Made by a program: the position numbers and the translations under genes. Under the pieces are notes generated by a model that had not been told where the DNA came from, searched no databases, and saw only the letters and a program-made list of their open reading frames with translations. Positions 8,674 through 18,339 of a stretch of 64,000 nt of DNA are shown here, piece after piece (position 1 is the first letter of the stretch; each line of letters starts with the position of its first letter). Origin of the DNA: Arthrobacter gengyunqii (GTDB taxonomy: Bacteria; Actinomycetota; Actinomycetes; Actinomycetales; Micrococcaceae); the NCBI RefSeq assembly GCF_023022985.1, contig NZ_CP095461.1, positions 2,852,001 through 2,916,000 on the forward strand, written 5' to 3'.

Positions 8674-9930
8674 CTAGGGTGGATAATCCCCTCCGCCGGG
8701 GAGCGGAGTCCAGCGCCAAAGCCAGGCCACCCAGACAATCTGGAGCACCAGGAACGCCGTTGTGACCGCCGCGCGGTAGGCCCGGGAACTGCTCAGGGAC
8801 GCCAGTGCCAAGCCCAGCGGGAACAGCGGCAGCAGCAGCCGGAACGTACTGGTCAACGGATTCAGGAAGGCCAGAAGGTACATCACGTAGGCCGCGCACC
8901 ATACCTGCATTTCCACTCCTAGCCGGCGCACCGGCCCGGAGTTGAGGCACAGGAAGGTGAGGGCCACCAGGGCAATCAGCGTCACCGGACCCATGACGGG
9001 ACCGAAGAGGCGTTCTGCCTCGACAAACCACGGCTTGAAGACCAGCAGGGTGTCTCCCCGCCATGCCGTTTCCGTGTCCGTGTAGGCGCGCACATCACCG
9101 GTGACAAGCCAGGCCAGGGCTGGCCATGCGAGGGCGCCCACACCGGACGCAGCGCCCAGGACCACCATCCGCCAGGCCTCGGCCGGTGGAAAGGCCTCCT
9201 TTCGCCGCAAAATCCAGCGGCGCAGGAACAGGATGCCCATCATCAGCGCAAAGGCGACACCCACGGGTCTGGACAGGCACATCACCAGAACGACCGGCAC
9301 GGCGGACAGGTAGCGGCGGGTGATCAGCAGATACAGCGATGCTGCCAGCAGCAGCAGGTTCAGCGACTCCGCGTACGGAACCTGCAGGATCGGGGACACC
9401 GGATTGACTGCCACAAAGACCACGCCCCAGAGCGCGGTGCCGGACGAGGCCCGCAGCGCGAAGAGCCGGTACACCATGAGCGCGGCGCCAAACCCGGCAG
9501 CGGTGGCCACCACGGGTGCGAGGACGTCCCAGCCCAGTCCGGTCACGGCTGCGAGCGCGCGGACCAGCCCCGGGAAGAGGGCGTAGAACGCCCATGGGTT
9601 CTCCTGCGCCCGGCCCGATTCGTCGCGGGGGATTTCAGACGGGTAACCGCCGGCAAAAATGCGCTGGTACCACTCGCTGTCCCAGGCGCCAATGAACTGC
9701 AGGTACGACGGCGGTCCCTCCCACCCCCACGGGTTCAGTCCCTGCTGCGCGGCCACGGCCACGAAAACGGTGAAGGAAAAGAGGCGGGCAAGCGCCCAGA
9801 CGGCCAGGACCCTCAGGTACCACGGCCAACGGCTGACGGCTTCCGAAAGGTGCGAGGCGGCGCGCAGCAACGCGGCGTTGGAGGCCGACGGCGGCCGGCC
9901 GTCCCCTTCCCGGACCGACCTATCCGTCAT
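8674..9930 (-). CDS. Polytopic mannosyltransferase-like membrane protein (PIG-V/GT-C type)
   Basis: 418 residues from ATG 9930, which overlaps the tag stop by 11 bp. Repeated hydrophobic stretches suggest about 9-10 transmembrane helices. The first external loop contains WDSEWYQRIFAGGYP, the aspartate-bearing motif of polyprenyl-phosphate-dependent GT-C enzymes, and FYALFPGLVRAL follows in the position seen in PIG-V-like proteins. This supports a lipid-linked hexose transferase acting at the outer face of the membrane. Acceptor unknown. Last gene of a DivIVA-like / tag / GT operon. Confidence 0.78.
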   Translation of the reverse strand: MTDRSVREGDGRPPSASNAALLRAASHLSEAVSRWPWYLRVLAVWALARLFSFTVFVAVAAQQGLNPWGWEGPPSYLQFIGAWDSEWYQRIFAGGYPSEIPRDESGRAQENPWAFYALFPGLVRALAAVTGLGWDVLAPVVATAAGFGAALMVYRLFALRASSGTALWGVVFVAVNPVSPILQVPYAESLNLLLLAASLYLLITRRYLSAVPVVLVMCLSRPVGVAFALMMGILFLRRWILRRKEAFPPAEAWRMVVLGAASGVGALAWPALAWLVTGDVRAYTDTETAWRGDTLLVFKPWFVEAERLFGPVMGPVTLIALVALTFLCLNSGPVRRLGVEMQVWCAAYVMYLLAFLNPLTSTFRLLLPLFPLGLALASLSSSRAYRAAVTTAFLVLQIVWVAWLWRWTPLPGGGDYPP

Positions 9931-10498
9931 GGCGGACCCAGCAGCTTTCCAGATGATCATTGGCGTAGCCGGTGGCCTGCAGCATCGCATAGGCGGTGGT
10001 GGGACCCACAAAGCGGAAGCCGCGCTTCTTCAGCGCCTTGGCCAGCGCAGTGGACTCCTCGGTGACGGCGGGAACGTCGGAAATGCTCTTCGGTGCCGGG
10101 CGCGCCGGGTCAACTCGGTGTGCCTCAAGCAGGGTTTCCAGGCTCTCCCCTGCAGGCAGGTCCAGGAGTGCCTGGGCATTGGCGATGACGGCGTCGATCT
10201 TTGCCCGGTTGCGGACAATCCCCGCATCAGCCATCAGCCGCTCCCGGTCCGCATCGGTGAACCGGGCCACGACAGTGGGATCGAACCCGGCAAAGGCCTT
10301 CCGGAAGGCAGGCCGCTTCCGCAGGATCGTGATCCAGCTCAGGCCGGACTGGAAGGCCTCGAGGCTCAACCGTTCGAACAGAGCCGCTTCGCCGGTGACC
10401 GGCCGGCCCCACTCCTCGTCGTGGTACTGCTGATAATCGGCGCTGCTGACAGCCCAGGGGCAGCGAAGAAGCCCGTCGGAACCGGCCACTGTGCTCAT
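9920..10498 (-). CDS. tag: DNA-3-methyladenine glycosylase I
   Basis: 192 residues starting MSTVAGSDGLLRCPWAVSS. Diagnostic blocks are CPWA, YHDEEWGRPV, LFERLSLEAFQSGLSW and the C-terminal GFRFVGPTTAYAMLQATGY, then NDHLESCW with the zinc-binding His/Cys. The enzyme removes 3-methyladenine from DNA by base-excision repair. The ATG overlaps the stop of the upstream DivIVA-like gene (ATGA), which indicates coupling. Confidence 0.93.
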   Translation of the reverse strand: MSTVAGSDGLLRCPWAVSSADYQQYHDEEWGRPVTGEAALFERLSLEAFQSGLSWITILRKRPAFRKAFAGFDPTVVARFTDADRERLMADAGIVRNRAKIDAVIANAQALLDLPAGESLETLLEAHRVDPARPAPKSISDVPAVTEESTALAKALKKRGFRFVGPTTAYAMLQATGYANDHLESCWVRHDG

Positions 10499-10833
10499 GC
10501 CGGCGCCCCCGGATCCCGAGGGGAGCGTTTCTCCAGGGCAGCGTCCCTTTCCGCCAGCACTGACTCAAGCCGCGCCAAAACGGCGTCAACCTGGTCCATC
10601 CGGTAACCCCGGAACGCCACGGAGAACCGCAGCTTCCCTACGTCGTCGGGCCGGACCTGGTCCGGAAGCAGGACCGGGGGCAGCCGGGGGTCCGGTTCCA
10701 CCAGTCCGGGGTCAGCGGTCGCCGCAGGCCGGACCGGCGCCGCAACGGATCTGAGCCAGGGCCGAAGCCCGGTTGCCGCGAGTGTCACGGAGCCGGCAGC
10801 AAGAAAAGCCACGAGAACTAGGAAGGTTGTCAC
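10495..10833 (-). CDS. DivIVA-domain-like small membrane protein
   Basis: 112 residues from GTG 10833 (MTTFLVLVAFLAAGSVTLAA). One N-terminal transmembrane helix and a proline-rich linker are followed by a short DivIVA motif, LRFSVAFRGYRMDQVDAVLA. Small proteins of this type are common in Micrococcales, often beside tag. The pairing with a DNA-repair gene is positional only. A longer version starting at 10872 is possible, but the GTG places the helix at the very N-terminus as expected. Confidence 0.75.
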   Translation of the reverse strand: MTTFLVLVAFLAAGSVTLAATGLRPWLRSVAAPVRPAATADPGLVEPDPRLPPVLLPDQVRPDDVGKLRFSVAFRGYRMDQVDAVLARLESVLAERDAALEKRSPRDPGAPA

Positions 10834-10887
10834 AGGACCATCGTGCCAGACGGGGACCCGCTGCCCCCTCACCCCGCAGGCGGTGCG

Positions 10888-11658
10888 TCAGGGCGCGACG
10901 TGCCCCGCACTGTCGGCAATCATCAGCTCCACGGCCTCCGCCGGGTCATCCACGATGTGGATCAGGGCGAGGTCCTTCTCGGAGATCATCCCCTCGGCCA
11001 GCAGCGTGCCCCTGACCCAGTCCATCAGGGGGGACCAGAAGTCGGTGCCGATAAGGACGATCGGGAAGGAGGTGACCTTCTGCGTCTGGACCAGCGTCAT
11101 GGCTTCGAAGAGCTCATCCATGGTTCCGAAGCCGCCGGGCAGGACGATGAACCCCTGGGCGTACTTGACGAACATCGTCTTCCGTACGAAGAAGTACCGG
11201 AAGTTGATGCCCAGGTCCACCCAGTCGTTCAGGCCGGTCTCGAAGGGCAGCTCGATGCCCAGTCCCACCGAGATGCCGCCAGCCTCGACCGCCCCTCTGT
11301 TCGCTGCCTCCATGGACCCCGGGCCGCCGCCCGTGATGACAGCCAACCCTTCTTCCGCAAGCAGCCGTCCCACTTCCTCGCCGAGCTTGTAATACGGAGA
11401 CCCCGGCATGCTGCGGGCGGAACCAAAGACGCTGACGGCCGGACCCAGCTCCGACAGCGTGCCGAAGCCTTCCACAAACTCGCTCTGGATGCGCAGTACC
11501 CGCCACGGATCCGTGTGCGTGAAGTGCGTCTGGTCGGCGCCGTCGAGCAGATACTGGTCCGACTGCGGCGCACGGGCCTGCGCCCTGCGCAGTTCCACCG
11601 GTCCGCGTTTGCGGGGGCTGGCATCCCGGCCTCGGGAGATGTTGTCGCTGAATTCCAT
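10888..11658 (-). CDS. LOG family protein (TIGR00730, cytokinin-riboside monophosphate hydrolase-like)
   Basis: 256 residues. [20 protein letters not shown] opens the Rossmann fold. [14 protein letters not shown] and the catalytic [17 protein letters not shown] are the family signatures. LOG enzymes remove ribose 5-phosphate from nucleoside monophosphates. In bacteria unconnected with plants the substrate is uncertain. The gene is divergent from the glutamate transporter. Confidence 0.88.
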   Translation of the reverse strand: MEFSDNISRGRDASPRKRGPVELRRAQARAPQSDQYLLDGADQTHFTHTDPWRVLRIQSEFVEGFGTLSELGPAVSVFGSARSMPGSPYYKLGEEVGRLLAEEGLAVITGGGPGSMEAANRGAVEAGGISVGLGIELPFETGLNDWVDLGINFRYFFVRKTMFVKYAQGFIVLPGGFGTMDELFEAMTLVQTQKVTSFPIVLIGTDFWSPLMDWVRGTLLAEGMISEKDLALIHIVDDPAEAVELMIADSAGHVAP

Positions 11659-11795
11659 GCTCCAAGGGTAGCCACATGTATGTCCGCGCTCTCACGCGTG
11701 TCGGCGAACACGTTTGGTTGCTCTTGCGTCACGATTGTGGAGAAATTGTGGACTCTGACACATTTCGGACACAAACATTGGATATCTTTCTTCTT

Positions 11796-12572
11796 ATGAC
11801 CCGTGACACAACCGAAGGCGCAACGCCTGATCCTGCTGCACCTCTTGTCTCGCTCAAGAACGTCAACAAGCACTTTGGTGACCTGCACGTCCTGCAGAAC
11901 ATCAACCTCAACGTGGCCCGCGGCGAAGTGGTCGTAGTGATTGGCCCCTCGGGTTCCGGAAAGTCGACCCTCTGCCGTGCCATCAACCGGCTGGAGACGA
12001 TTGACGACGGCGAGATCGCCATCGACGGCAAGGTGCTGCCCGCCGAGGGAAAGGCGCTGGCAAAGCTCCGCGCCGACGTCGGCATGGTGTTCCAGTCCTT
12101 CAACCTGTTTGCCCACAAGACGATCCTTGAGAATGTTTCCCTGGGACCGGTCAAGGTCAAAGGCATGAAGAGCGCCGAAGCAAAGAAGCTCTCCATGGAA
12201 CTGCTGGAGCGGGTGGGCGTGGACAACCAGGCCAACAAACTGCCGGCGCAGCTCTCCGGCGGCCAGCAGCAGCGGGTGGCGATCGCCCGTGCCCTGGCTA
12301 TGAAGCCCAAAGTCATGCTGTTTGATGAACCCACCTCAGCCCTCGATCCCGAAATGATCAACGAGGTGCTGGACACCATGGTCAGCCTGGCCAAGGAAGG
12401 CATGACCATGATCGTGGTGACCCACGAAATGGGATTCGCCCGCAAGGCTGCCGACCGCGTGGTGTTCATGGCTGACGGGCAAATTGTCGAGGAAGCCACC
12501 CCCGAAGAATTCTTCACCAACCCCAAGAGCGCCCGCGCCAAGGATTTCCTCGGCAAGATCCTCGCCCACTAA
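11796..12572 (+). CDS. gluA: Glutamate ABC transporter ATP-binding protein
   Basis: 258 residues from ATG 11796. Walker [10 protein letters not shown] is at 50-58, then [17 protein letters not shown] and Walker [15 protein letters not shown], with the H-loop VVTHEM. It is a polar-amino-acid importer ATPase. First gene of a four-gene unit ordered ATPase, binding protein, two permeases, as in the gluABCD glutamate uptake operon of Corynebacterium glutamicum. Substrate assignment rests on this order and on the binding protein. Confidence 0.92.
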   Translation: MTRDTTEGATPDPAAPLVSLKNVNKHFGDLHVLQNINLNVARGEVVVVIGPSGSGKSTLCRAINRLETIDDGEIAIDGKVLPAEGKALAKLRADVGMVFQSFNLFAHKTILENVSLGPVKVKGMKSAEAKKLSMELLERVGVDNQANKLPAQLSGGQQQRVAIARALAMKPKVMLFDEPTSALDPEMINEVLDTMVSLAKEGMTMIVVTHEMGFARKAADRVVFMADGQIVEEATPEEFFTNPKSARAKDFLGKILAH

Positions 12573-12683
12573 AAACGCTTCACCGGATCTACCAGATCCA
12601 CCGCAGTACCGGATTCACCAGTTGGGGGAAACCCCTTGAGGCTAGGCCACCCCGTCCGGGAGGCCGCTATGCAAGGAGCAAAC

Positions 12684-13529
12684 ATGCGCAAGACCCGTTA
12701 CGCCGCAGTGGCATTCGCCGCTGCAGCAGCACTGACCCTCTCCGCCTGCGGAGGCGACTCCGGCAGCGACGCCGGAAGCAGCGAAACCGGCGACGGAGAG
12801 AAGATCGTCATCGGCATCAAGTTTGATCAGCCCGGCCTGGGCTTCAAGGAAGGCAACGAGTACACCGGCTTCGACGTTGACGTCGCCAAGTACGTAGCCC
12901 AGGAACTGGGATACGGCGAAGACCAGATCGAGTGGAAGGAAACCCCCTCCGCTCAGCGCGAGAACGTGCTGGAAAACGGCGAAGTGGACATGATCTTCGC
13001 GACGTACTCCATCACGGATGCCCGCAAGGAGCGCGTGGCCTTCGCCGGACCGTACTTCGTTGCCGGCCAGGATCTGCTGGTCAACGCGGACAATTCCGAC
13101 ATCAGCGGCCCCGAGGACCTGAACGGCAAGAACCTGTGCTCCGTCACCGGTTCCACTTCCGCCCAGAAGGTCAAGGACACCCTGGCCTCCGACGTGAACC
13201 TGCTGGAGCAGGGCGGCTACGCCAACTGCGTGACCGCCATGCAGGGCGGCCAGATCGACGCCGTCACCACTGACGACATCATCCTCGCCGGCCTGGCGTC
13301 CACTGACGCGAACGCCGGCAAGTTCAAGGTGGTCGGCAACCCGTTCAGCGAAGAGAAGTACGGCGTTGGCATTTCCAAGGACAGCGACCAGTGCGAGGCC
13401 ATCAACACGGCCATCCGCAAGATGGTTGAGGACGGCTCCTGGGAAGAATCCATCAAGGCCAACACGGAAGGTGCTGACTACACCTACAACGCGGCTATGA
13501 ACCCGCCGGAACCCGAAGCCTGCGCCTAA
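12684..13529 (+). CDS. gluB: Glutamate ABC transporter substrate-binding lipoprotein
   Basis: 281 residues from ATG 12684, chosen because AAGGAG lies 7 nt upstream. The signal peptide MRKTRYAAVAFAAAAALTLS ends in the lipobox LSAC. The mature part has the SBP_bac_3 core: GFDVDVAKYVAQELG, EVDMIFATYSITDARKERV and FAGPYFVAGQDLLV. Strong resemblance to corynebacterial GluB suggests glutamate/aspartate binding. It is separated from gluC by a long perfect hairpin, which could keep binding-protein mRNA in excess. Confidence 0.92.
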   Translation: MRKTRYAAVAFAAAAALTLSACGGDSGSDAGSSETGDGEKIVIGIKFDQPGLGFKEGNEYTGFDVDVAKYVAQELGYGEDQIEWKETPSAQRENVLENGEVDMIFATYSITDARKERVAFAGPYFVAGQDLLVNADNSDISGPEDLNGKNLCSVTGSTSAQKVKDTLASDVNLLEQGGYANCVTAMQGGQIDAVTTDDIILAGLASTDANAGKFKVVGNPFSEEKYGVGISKDSDQCEAINTAIRKMVEDGSWEESIKANTEGADYTYNAAMNPPEPEACA

Positions 13530-13566
13530 CCGCTGACTCCGGCTTCACTCGCCGGCTCCAACCCGC

Positions 13567-13604
13567 GGTGCATGTGCAGGAAGGTTCCTTCCTGCACATG
13601 CACC
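13567..13604 (+). promoter_or_regulatory. Perfect 18-bp inverted repeat between gluB and gluC
   Basis: Arms GGTGCATGTGCAGGAAGG and its exact complement are separated by only TT. No U-run follows directly, although gttctttct comes after, so it may act as a 3' stabiliser of gluB mRNA or a partial terminator that lowers permease expression. Such elements are common between binding-protein and permease genes. Confidence 0.75.
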
Positions 13605-13642
13605 GGTTCTTTCTCAGAACTTCACCATAGAAGAGGTACAAC

Positions 13643-14311
13643 ATGGGTGATTTCTTCACCCTCTTCGAGGACGTCCCCGCCGCGTTCTGGGTCAACATCC
13701 AGCTCGCCTTCTGGGCCGGCCTGGCGTCGCTGGTGCTCGGAACAATCCTTGGCGTCATGCGGATTTCGCCGATCGCCAGCCTGCGCTGGTTCGGCACCGC
13801 CTACGTCAATATTTTCCGCAACACCCCGCTGACCATCATCATGGTCTTCGCCGTGCTCGGCTTGTGGGGCCAGCTCCAGATCAACCTCAGCTCCAACTTC
13901 ACGCTGAACTTCTTCCTGCTCGCAGTCGTGGCCCTGAGCGTCTACCACGCCGCTTTTGTGTGCGAAGCGATCCGAAGCGGCGTCAACACCGTGCCCCTGG
14001 GCCAGGCGGAAGCAGCCAGGTCCATTGGTTTGTCCTTCCTGCCCGCCGCTCGGCTGATCATCCTGCCGCAGGCATTCCGCGGCGCCGTGGTTCCGCTGGG
14101 CAACGTGCTGATCGCCCTGGTCAAGAACACCACAGTGGCCGCTGCCGCCAGCGTGGCTGAAGCCTCCGGGCTGATGAAGACGCTGATTGAGTTCCGGCCG
14201 GACGTCATGACGCAGATCTTCCTCGTCTTTGCCCTCGGCTTCGTTGTCATCGTCATCCCCATCGGCCTGCTCACCACGTGGGCATCAAAGAAACTGGCGG
14301 TTAGCCGATGA
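13643..14311 (+). CDS. gluC: Glutamate ABC transporter permease
   Basis: 222 residues from ATG 13643 with GAAGAGG upstream. It has a His/Glu/Gln-family membrane-domain pattern: FWVNIQLAFWAGLASLVLGT, NIFRNTPLTIIMVF and the EAA loop EAARSIGLSFLPAARLIILPQA, which contacts the ATPase. About five transmembrane helices. The stop overlaps the gluD ATG by 4 nt. Confidence 0.92.
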   Translation: MGDFFTLFEDVPAAFWVNIQLAFWAGLASLVLGTILGVMRISPIASLRWFGTAYVNIFRNTPLTIIMVFAVLGLWGQLQINLSSNFTLNFFLLAVVALSVYHAAFVCEAIRSGVNTVPLGQAEAARSIGLSFLPAARLIILPQAFRGAVVPLGNVLIALVKNTTVAAAASVAEASGLMKTLIEFRPDVMTQIFLVFALGFVVIVIPIGLLTTWASKKLAVSR

Positions 14312-15183
14312 GCACGCAGGCAGTCCTGTTTGATGTCCCCGGTCCCAAGGCCAAGCGCCGGATCCTGATCTTCAACATCCTGGGCGCGCTGCTGGTCCTG
14401 GGGATCCTCGCCGTCGTCGTCAACGGACTGGCCGAAAAAGACCAGTTCGAGTCCGCCAAGTGGACCCCGTTCCTCGAGTGGTCGACATGGCGCTACACAC
14501 TGCTTCCCGGGCTGCTGCAGACTCTGAAGGCAGCCGGCGTCGCCGTCGTGGCCTCCATTGTCTTCGGACTCCTTTTCGGCTTCGGCCGTCTCTCCGGGCT
14601 TGCCCCGCTGCGGTGGGTGTGCGACGTCGTTGTGGAGTTCCTGCGCGCCGTGCCGGTGCTGCTGATGATGATCTTCCTGTACCAGTTCTTCGCCAAGTCC
14701 ACCCCCATGGAAGCTGCAGACGCTCCGTTCTGGGCCGTGGTGGTGGCACTGACCCTCTACAACGGATCAGTGATCGCCGAGCTGGTGCGCTCGGGCGTCT
14801 TCGGGCTGCCCAAGGGCCAGCGGGAAGCGGGACTGGCAATTGGCCTTACTCCGTCCCAGTCCCTGCGCAACATCGAAATCCCGCAGGCGCTGGTGGCCAT
14901 GCTTCCGGCCCTGCTGGGCCAGTTCGTCGTGATCCTCAAGGACTCGGCTCTTGGCTACATCATCGGCTACTCGGATCTGCTGGCCAACGCCCAGCGCCTG
15001 GGCGCCGGTGAAGGCAACATGCTGCCGTCCCTCCTGGTTGCCGCGGCCATCTTCATCGTGATCAACATGCTCCTGACCTTCACGGCCCAGCGGCTCTCCC
15101 GCCTGCTGGGTGCGCGCGCGGGGAAGCTCCTGGAACGCGAAGAGGCCATTGACCCGGAGGGCATCGAAGCTCCGGTGAAGTAG
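14308..15183 (+). CDS. gluD: Glutamate ABC transporter permease
   Basis: 291 residues beginning in an ATGA overlap with gluC. Homologous to gluC, with a longer cytoplasmic N-terminus (GPKAKRRILIFNILGALLVL) and the EAA loop EAGLAIGLTPSQSLRNIEIP. It probably pairs with GluC as a heterodimer. The operon ends at a strong hairpin 20 nt downstream. Confidence 0.92.
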   Translation: MSTQAVLFDVPGPKAKRRILIFNILGALLVLGILAVVVNGLAEKDQFESAKWTPFLEWSTWRYTLLPGLLQTLKAAGVAVVASIVFGLLFGFGRLSGLAPLRWVCDVVVEFLRAVPVLLMMIFLYQFFAKSTPMEAADAPFWAVVVALTLYNGSVIAELVRSGVFGLPKGQREAGLAIGLTPSQSLRNIEIPQALVAMLPALLGQFVVILKDSALGYIIGYSDLLANAQRLGAGEGNMLPSLLVAAAIFIVINMLLTFTAQRLSRLLGARAGKLLEREEAIDPEGIEAPVK

Positions 15184-15202
15184 CAACAGCCAACAGACAG
15201 GC

Positions 15203-15237
15203 AAAGGGGAGGACCGGCAGCGCCGGTCCTCCCCTTT
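15203..15237. terminator. Bidirectional terminator between gluD and dapE
   Basis: A 16-bp perfect stem (AAAGGGGAGGACCGGC and its complement) with a 3-nt loop and A/T tracts on both sides. It can serve the two convergent genes. Confidence 0.9.
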
Positions 15238-15258
15238 ACTTGTCCGCCTGTGGCTGTG

Positions 15259-16350
15259 TCAGCTCAGCCAGGTCCGCAGCGCAGCCAGGCAGGCCCGCAC
15301 GGCATCCGCCTCGACATGTTCGTTGTCCGTGTGCGCCAGCAGGGCGTCCCCCGGACCGAAGTTCACGGCCGGAATACCCAGGGCACTGAAACGGGCAACG
15401 TCGGTCCAGCCGTACTTGGGCTTGGGTTCCTGCCCGACGACGGCGACAAAGCTCGCCGCGGCGGGCTGGTCCAGTCCAGGACGGGCACCGGCGGCGGCAT
15501 CCGTGCGGACCAGATCGAATCCGGACAGCAGGTTCCGGACGTAGGCCTCGGCTTCTTCCACCGATTTGTCCGGGGCGAAGCGGTAGTTGATTTCAACCGT
15601 GGCGGCATCGGGAATCACATTGCCGGCGGTGCCGCCCCAGATCTTCACGGCGTTCAGCGACTCCCGGTAGTCGAGTCCCTCGACAGAGACGGTGGCCGGT
15701 TCATGATCGCGCAGCCGCGTCAGGATTTCCGCTGCCGCGTGGATGGCGTTCTCCCCCATCCAGGCGCGGGCGGAATGTGCGGCCCGGCCGGCGGTGGTGG
15801 CGTGGAAGCGCATGGTTCCGTTGCAGCCGCCCTCCACCGTTCCGTTGGTGGGTTCCAGCAGCACGGCGAAGTCAGCCTCCAACCAGTCCGGAAAGCTCTC
15901 CTGCAGCCGGCCCAGCCCGGACAGCGACGCTTCGACTTCCTCGTGGTCGTAAAAGACGTATGTTACGTCCCGTGTCGGGGTGGCCAGCTCGGCTGCCAGT
16001 GCCAGCTGCACGGCCACCCCGCCCTTCATATCCGTGGCTCCGCGGCCGTACAGCACTTCGCCGTCCCAGGATGAGGGAACGGTTCCGCGCGAGCCCGGAA
16101 CGGTGGGCAGGGGAACGGTGTCCAGGTGCCCGGCGAGGATCACCCGTTCGGCGCGGCCCAGTGAGGTGCGCGCAATGATGGAGTCGCCGTCGCGCACCAC
16201 CTCCAGATGCGGCAGGGTGCGCAGCGCAGCTTCCACCGCGTTGGCCAGCTCCGTCTCGTTGCCGGACACGCTTTCCATGTCCATGAGGTCTGCGGTGAGC
16301 AGGGCAACGTCGCGGGTGATGTCCAGGGGGCGGGAGGAGGATGGTGTCAT
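15259..16350 (-). CDS. dapE: Succinyl-diaminopimelate desuccinylase
   Basis: 363 residues. M20 metallopeptidase motifs are present: LAGHLDTVP (first metal ligand), [13 protein letters not shown] (bridging Asp), [14 protein letters not shown] (catalytic Glu pair) and the C-terminal NFGPGD...AHTDNEHV. It hydrolyses N-succinyl-LL-2,6-diaminopimelate in lysine and peptidoglycan-precursor synthesis. It is divergent from dapD, which makes the succinylated precursor. Confidence 0.93.
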   Translation of the reverse strand: MTPSSSRPLDITRDVALLTADLMDMESVSGNETELANAVEAALRTLPHLEVVRDGDSIIARTSLGRAERVILAGHLDTVPLPTVPGSRGTVPSSWDGEVLYGRGATDMKGGVAVQLALAAELATPTRDVTYVFYDHEEVEASLSGLGRLQESFPDWLEADFAVLLEPTNGTVEGGCNGTMRFHATTAGRAAHSARAWMGENAIHAAAEILTRLRDHEPATVSVEGLDYRESLNAVKIWGGTAGNVIPDAATVEINYRFAPDKSVEEAEAYVRNLLSGFDLVRTDAAAGARPGLDQPAAASFVAVVGQEPKPKYGWTDVARFSALGIPAVNFGPGDALLAHTDNEHVEADAVRACLAALRTWLS

Positions 16351-16438
16351 GGTTCCACCCTACCGATCCGTAGGCGGAGGGCAGGAAGCGGGCTGGTCCT
16401 CCAGTCTTGGCAGGCTGCCGCTCGGTAGACTTGCAACC

Positions 16439-17419
16439 ATGACTTCAAGCACTTCCTCGCCCACCGCCCGCATCGCTTCAGGCCTTGGCCTGGCGACCAT
16501 CACCGACGACGGCACGGTGTTGGATGTTTGGTATCCGCAGCCGGTGCTCGATGCACTGGACGCAGCCGGTTCGGCTGACGCCAACTCCCCCGGCGCCGAG
16601 CTCGAAGCCGCCGCAAACGCCATGGTTGATCCGATACGCGGCACGCACGGCGCAGTTCTTCGCACCGAGATCGACCTCGATGCCGCCCCGGCGGATACCG
16701 CCGATGCGTACCTGCGCCTGCATCTGCTCTCCACCCGCCTTGCCGCACCCAACACACTGAACCTGGACGGCATCTTCGGCAAGCTGCCCAACGTCGTCTG
16801 GACCAACTTCGGACCGTGCGCGGTTGAGGGCTTTGAGGCAGTCCGCCTGCGGCTGCGGGCGCGCGGCCCCGTCACCGTGTACGGCGTGGACAAGTTCCCC
16901 CGGATGACGGACTACGTTGTTCCCTCCGGTGTGCGGATCGCCGACGCCGGCCGCGTCCGGCTGGGCGCCCACCTGGCCGAAGGCACCACGGTCATGCATG
17001 AAGGTTTCGTGAACTTCAACGCCGGCACCCTGGGCGTTTCCATGGTGGAAGGCCGCATCTCCGCCGGTGTGGTGGTGGGCAACGGCACCGATGTGGGCGG
17101 CGGCGCTTCCATCATGGGCACGCTCTCCGGCGGCGGCCGGGAGAAAATCGCTCTCGGTGAGCGTGTGCTGCTGGGCGCCAACTCCGGTGTCGGAATCAGC
17201 ATCGGCAACGAATCGGTCGTGGAAGCCGGTCTCTACGTCACGGCCGGCACCCGGGTGTCCGTGCTGGTCCCCGGCGAGGAGCCGCAGATCGTCAAGGCGG
17301 TGGAACTCTCCGGCGTCCCGAACCTGCTCTTCCGCCGCAACTCCACCACCGGCGCAGTGGAAGCCCTTGCCCGCAGCGGGGCAAGCGTGGAACTTAACGC
17401 TGCCCTGCACGCCAACTAG
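16439..17419 (+). CDS. dapD: Tetrahydrodipicolinate N-succinyltransferase
   Basis: 326 residues from ATG 16439. The N-terminal domain is of the actinobacterial DapD type ([20 protein letters not shown]). The middle and C-terminus form a left-handed beta helix of hexapeptides ([20 protein letters not shown], then [18 protein letters not shown]). It transfers succinyl from succinyl-CoA to tetrahydrodipicolinate. The 88-nt gap to divergent dapE presumably carries both promoters. A longer upstream in-frame extension lies antisense to dapE and was not used. Confidence 0.93.
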   Translation: MTSSTSSPTARIASGLGLATITDDGTVLDVWYPQPVLDALDAAGSADANSPGAELEAAANAMVDPIRGTHGAVLRTEIDLDAAPADTADAYLRLHLLSTRLAAPNTLNLDGIFGKLPNVVWTNFGPCAVEGFEAVRLRLRARGPVTVYGVDKFPRMTDYVVPSGVRIADAGRVRLGAHLAEGTTVMHEGFVNFNAGTLGVSMVEGRISAGVVVGNGTDVGGGASIMGTLSGGGREKIALGERVLLGANSGVGISIGNESVVEAGLYVTAGTRVSVLVPGEEPQIVKAVELSGVPNLLFRRNSTTGAVEALARSGASVELNAALHAN

Positions 17420-17430
17420 CACTCCAGCCC

Positions 17431-18303
17431 TTGGCTTCCGACACCCGCGGCCGGCGCAGCACCGGATTCCTTCCGGTGCTGCTGCTGGTGGTGCTCTTCC
17501 TCGCGGCGGTCACCGTATACGCCGTGTCCGTGCTCCGGGAGCCGGGAGACAAGGGCCCCGCACCCGCCGCCTGCACGGCAACGGCGGACGGGGTTGACTA
17601 CCGTCTGACGCCCGGCCGGACCTCTACGGCTGCCCTGATCGCCGGAATCTCGGTCCGACGGGGCATGCCGGCGCGTGCAGCCTCCATTGCCGTGGCCACA
17701 GCCATCCAGGAATCCGGGCTGCGGAACCTCAACTATGGGGATGACGCCGGACCGGATTCCCGCGGATTGTTCCAGCAGCGCCCGTCCCAGGGCTGGGGCA
17801 GCGAAGAGCAGGTGATGGACCCGGTGTACGCGGCGAATGCCTTCTACGATGCGCTGGAAAAGGTTCCGAATTACGCGGACCTGCCGCTGACGGTGGCGGC
17901 CCAGACGGTCCAGCGCAGCGCGTTTCCTGACGCGTACGCCGATCACGAGGCCGAGGCCAAGGCCTTCGCGTCCGCCCTGACCGGGCACTCCCCTGCATCG
18001 CTGACCTGCACACTGCCGCCGCCGTCCACCTCGGGCAGCCCGGACGCCGTCCTGGCGGCAATGAGCGCCGTCTACGGTCCGGTGGACGCGACAGTCGAAG
18101 GAGACCGCATTACCGTTGCCGGAACCGGAGCCTACGGCTGGTCCCTGGCGCAGTGGGCGGTCGCCAATGCCGAAGCCCTGTCCCTGGACTCCGTGGCCTT
18201 CGACGAGCGGCGGTGGACGCGCGCAACCGGTACCTGGGATCCCGCGCCCGCCCAGGGAAGCGCCGTCGTCATAACGGTCCATCGCGCGGCTGAGCAGTCA
18301 TGA
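17431..18303 (+). CDS. Membrane-anchored or secreted protein with lysozyme-like domain
   Basis: About 290 residues from a TTG 11 nt after dapD. One N-terminal transmembrane segment (FLPVLLLVVLFLAAVTVYAV) acts as anchor or signal. Residues 70-180 contain AASIAVATAIQESGLRNLNY and DSRGLFQQRPSQGWG, the pattern of actinobacterial transglycosylase/lysozyme-like domains, with a Glu in the catalytic position. The C-terminal 80 residues (after TCTLPPPS) are of unknown type. A cell-wall role is inference. The start is uncertain because no SD sequence is visible. Confidence 0.7.
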   Translation: MASDTRGRRSTGFLPVLLLVVLFLAAVTVYAVSVLREPGDKGPAPAACTATADGVDYRLTPGRTSTAALIAGISVRRGMPARAASIAVATAIQESGLRNLNYGDDAGPDSRGLFQQRPSQGWGSEEQVMDPVYAANAFYDALEKVPNYADLPLTVAAQTVQRSAFPDAYADHEAEAKAFASALTGHSPASLTCTLPPPSTSGSPDAVLAAMSAVYGPVDATVEGDRITVAGTGAYGWSLAQWAVANAEALSLDSVAFDERRWTRATGTWDPAPAQGSAVVITVHRAAEQS

Positions 18304-18339
18304 ACCCCAGCCCACGGCGGAATCCATTAGTCTGAAAGC

